DNA of 6,163 bases. Source: a bacterium (GTDB lineage Bacteria > Patescibacteriota > Patescibacteriia > 2-12-FULL-60-25). Positions 5,773 through 6,163 of the stretch are shown here, in pieces (the stretch's first letter is position 1; the number at the start of each line of letters is the position of its first letter). Location of the stretch: assembly GCA_024654265.1 (NCBI GenBank), contig JANLIO010000093.1:1-6163 (forward strand). Reading direction: 5' to 3'. The notes under the pieces were generated by a model. That model did no database searches and was not told where the DNA came from. It saw only the letters and a program-made list of their open reading frames with translations. A program made the translations under genes and the position numbers.

Positions 5773-5906
5773 ATAAAATAGGTTTAGAACAAACGCGACA
5801 GAAGAAGTCGGTATGAATATCTAAGCGTCTAAAACACAGCGTGTCTATCACCTAGGCACGGCTGACTAAAACGATTTTTCTTCACACCACTACATCTTGT
5901 GTCTCG
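5773..5906 (-). other. ~134-nt untranslated leader of the nrd operon
   Basis: The stretch lies between the predicted transcription start (~5906) and the ATG at 5772. NrdR box 1 covers its first ~20 nt. I see only weak pairing (CGTG...CACG near 5839-5862), no recognisable riboswitch including cobalamin, no terminator, and no SD before the ATG. Confidence 0.4.
5887..5902. promoter_or_regulatory. NrdR box 1 (downstream)
   Basis: CCACTACATCTTGTGT matches the NrdR consensus ACACWANATNTWGTGT at every position but the first. It covers roughly +4 to +19 of the predicted transcript. NrdR is a zinc/ATP-cone repressor of RNR genes; the nrdR gene is not in this window. Confidence 0.85.
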
Positions 5907-5912
5907 ATCAGT

Positions 5913-5921
5913 AGTATATCA
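5913..5921 (-). promoter_or_regulatory. Extended -10 promoter of the nrd operon
   Basis: On the minus strand TGATATACT combines an extended -10 (TGn) with TATACT (5/6 match to TATAAT), predicting a start near 5906. The -35 region (about AATTCG, 17 bp upstream) is poor, as is common with extended -10 promoters. The hexamer lies exactly between the two NrdR boxes and the TG falls in box 2, so repressor binding would block polymerase. Confidence 0.7.
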
Positions 5922-5934
5922 CAAGATGTTGTAA
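5919..5934. promoter_or_regulatory. NrdR box 2 (upstream)
   Basis: TCACAAGATGTTGTAA matches the NrdR consensus at 13 of 16 positions. It starts 32 bp from box 1, about three helical turns, the spacing usual for paired NrdR sites. The two boxes share CACAAGATGT in opposite orientation. Confidence 0.82.
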
Positions 5935-5948
5935 TCGAATTCTTTTTT

Positions 5949-5957
5949 TGTGGATAA
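5949..5957 (-). promoter_or_regulatory. DnaA box
   Basis: On the minus strand this is TTATCCACA, a perfect high-affinity DnaA site, centred near -47 of the nrd promoter. DnaA boxes upstream of nrdAB are known in E. coli, where DnaA couples RNR supply to replication. A single 9-mer can occur by chance, so function is inferred from position. Confidence 0.5.
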
Positions 5958-6024
5958 CTTTTTTATGAAAGAGAATTTGGAATTTAGAATTTTGGATAAA
6001 TTCGTATACCAATGAAATCGTAGA

Positions 6025-6064
6025 GTTTGATCGGATGTCCGACATCCGATCAAACGGATATCCG
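6025..6064. repeat. 31-bp perfect dyad followed by a 10-bp palindrome
   Basis: GTTTGATCGGATGTC (6025-6039) and GACATCCGATCAAAC (6041-6055) are perfect 15-bp inverted repeats with one central base. CGGATATCCG (6055-6064) follows, reusing the cggatRtccg core. No T-run is present on either side, so it is not a terminator. It could be an operator for the nrd operon or for a gene beyond the right edge, or a cruciform-type repeat. Confidence 0.7.
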
Positions 6065-6163
6065 ATAAAAACGGACACCCCGTGTCCCAGTTTCATAAAA
6101 CCTTCAAACTCCTAACCTATTAATCTAATGGACGGGGGTTTGGGGGTCGCCTGCCTGTTTGAG
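6065..6163. other. Right-edge sequence with no supportable gene
   Basis: I see no coding frame with a credible start here. The sequence has a short direct echo of the dyad core (acggacacc, 6070s) and a G-rich run (ggacgggggtttgggggtcg, ~6131-6150). It may be intergenic or the margin of a neighbouring feature outside the window. Confidence 0.3.

Noticed and set aside
5773..5906. Cobalamin riboswitch ahead of the NrdJ-like gene
   Set aside because: No B12-box-like sequence is visible, and the leader is shorter than usual for that class; the enzyme itself is class I and needs no B12.
5908..6096. 62-codon minus-strand open frame upstream of the nrd operon
   Set aside because: It would cover the 31-bp dyad, DnaA box, NrdR box 2 and the -10 element. 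Regulatory sequence explains this region better.

Overview
This 6.2-kb window carries a class I ribonucleotide reductase (RNR) locus on the minus strand, embedded in dispersed intergenic repeats. The organism is a bacterium of moderate GC content using the standard code, since TGA serves as a stop. The dense families of small palindromic repeats and the weak Shine-Dalgarno (SD) usage suggest an uncultured, possibly host-associated or Patescibacteria-like lineage. That placement is low confidence, because nothing in the window fixes the taxon.

Layout. Positions 1-510 hold no convincing gene; they contain a mosaic of palindromic repeats, a 101-bp element with terminal inverted repeats, and a 21-bp tandem array. 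Next come a six-helix membrane protein of unknown function (511-1155, minus) and, divergent from it, a small unrecognised protein with a long basic disordered tail (about 1230-1787, plus). The latter has its own promoter, SD and intrinsic terminator. nrdA (1831-3732, minus) converges on it. Then comes about 510 bp of repeats (3733-4243), followed by nrdB (4244-5209) and a standalone protein equivalent to the C-terminal region of B12-dependent RNR (NrdJ/NrdJb type, 5206-5772), both minus and overlapping by ATGA. Upstream of these, 5773-6163 holds a ~134-nt leader, an extended -10 promoter bracketed by two NrdR boxes 32 bp apart, a perfect DnaA box, and a 31-bp dyad of unknown role.

How it works together. 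NrdA (catalytic alpha) and NrdB (diiron/tyrosyl radical beta) keep all the catalytic and radical-transfer residues I could place, so they should reduce ribonucleotides to deoxyribonucleotides. NrdA lacks the N-terminal ATP-cone that normally gives dATP overall-activity control. The most unusual point is that the first gene of the NrdR-controlled operon encodes a detached class II-type C-terminal domain without the Cys-rich tail, translationally coupled to nrdB. A class I RNR with a borrowed class II accessory domain is the best candidate here for a little-described system.

Genome dynamics. A strong SD just after the nrdB stop has no start codon behind it, suggesting that nrdB and nrdA were once adjacent and were split by repeats. 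Near-identical repeats (117/118 and 46/47) lie in inverted orientation on both sides of the ~3.6-kb block holding nrdA, so that block could have inverted or been rearranged.
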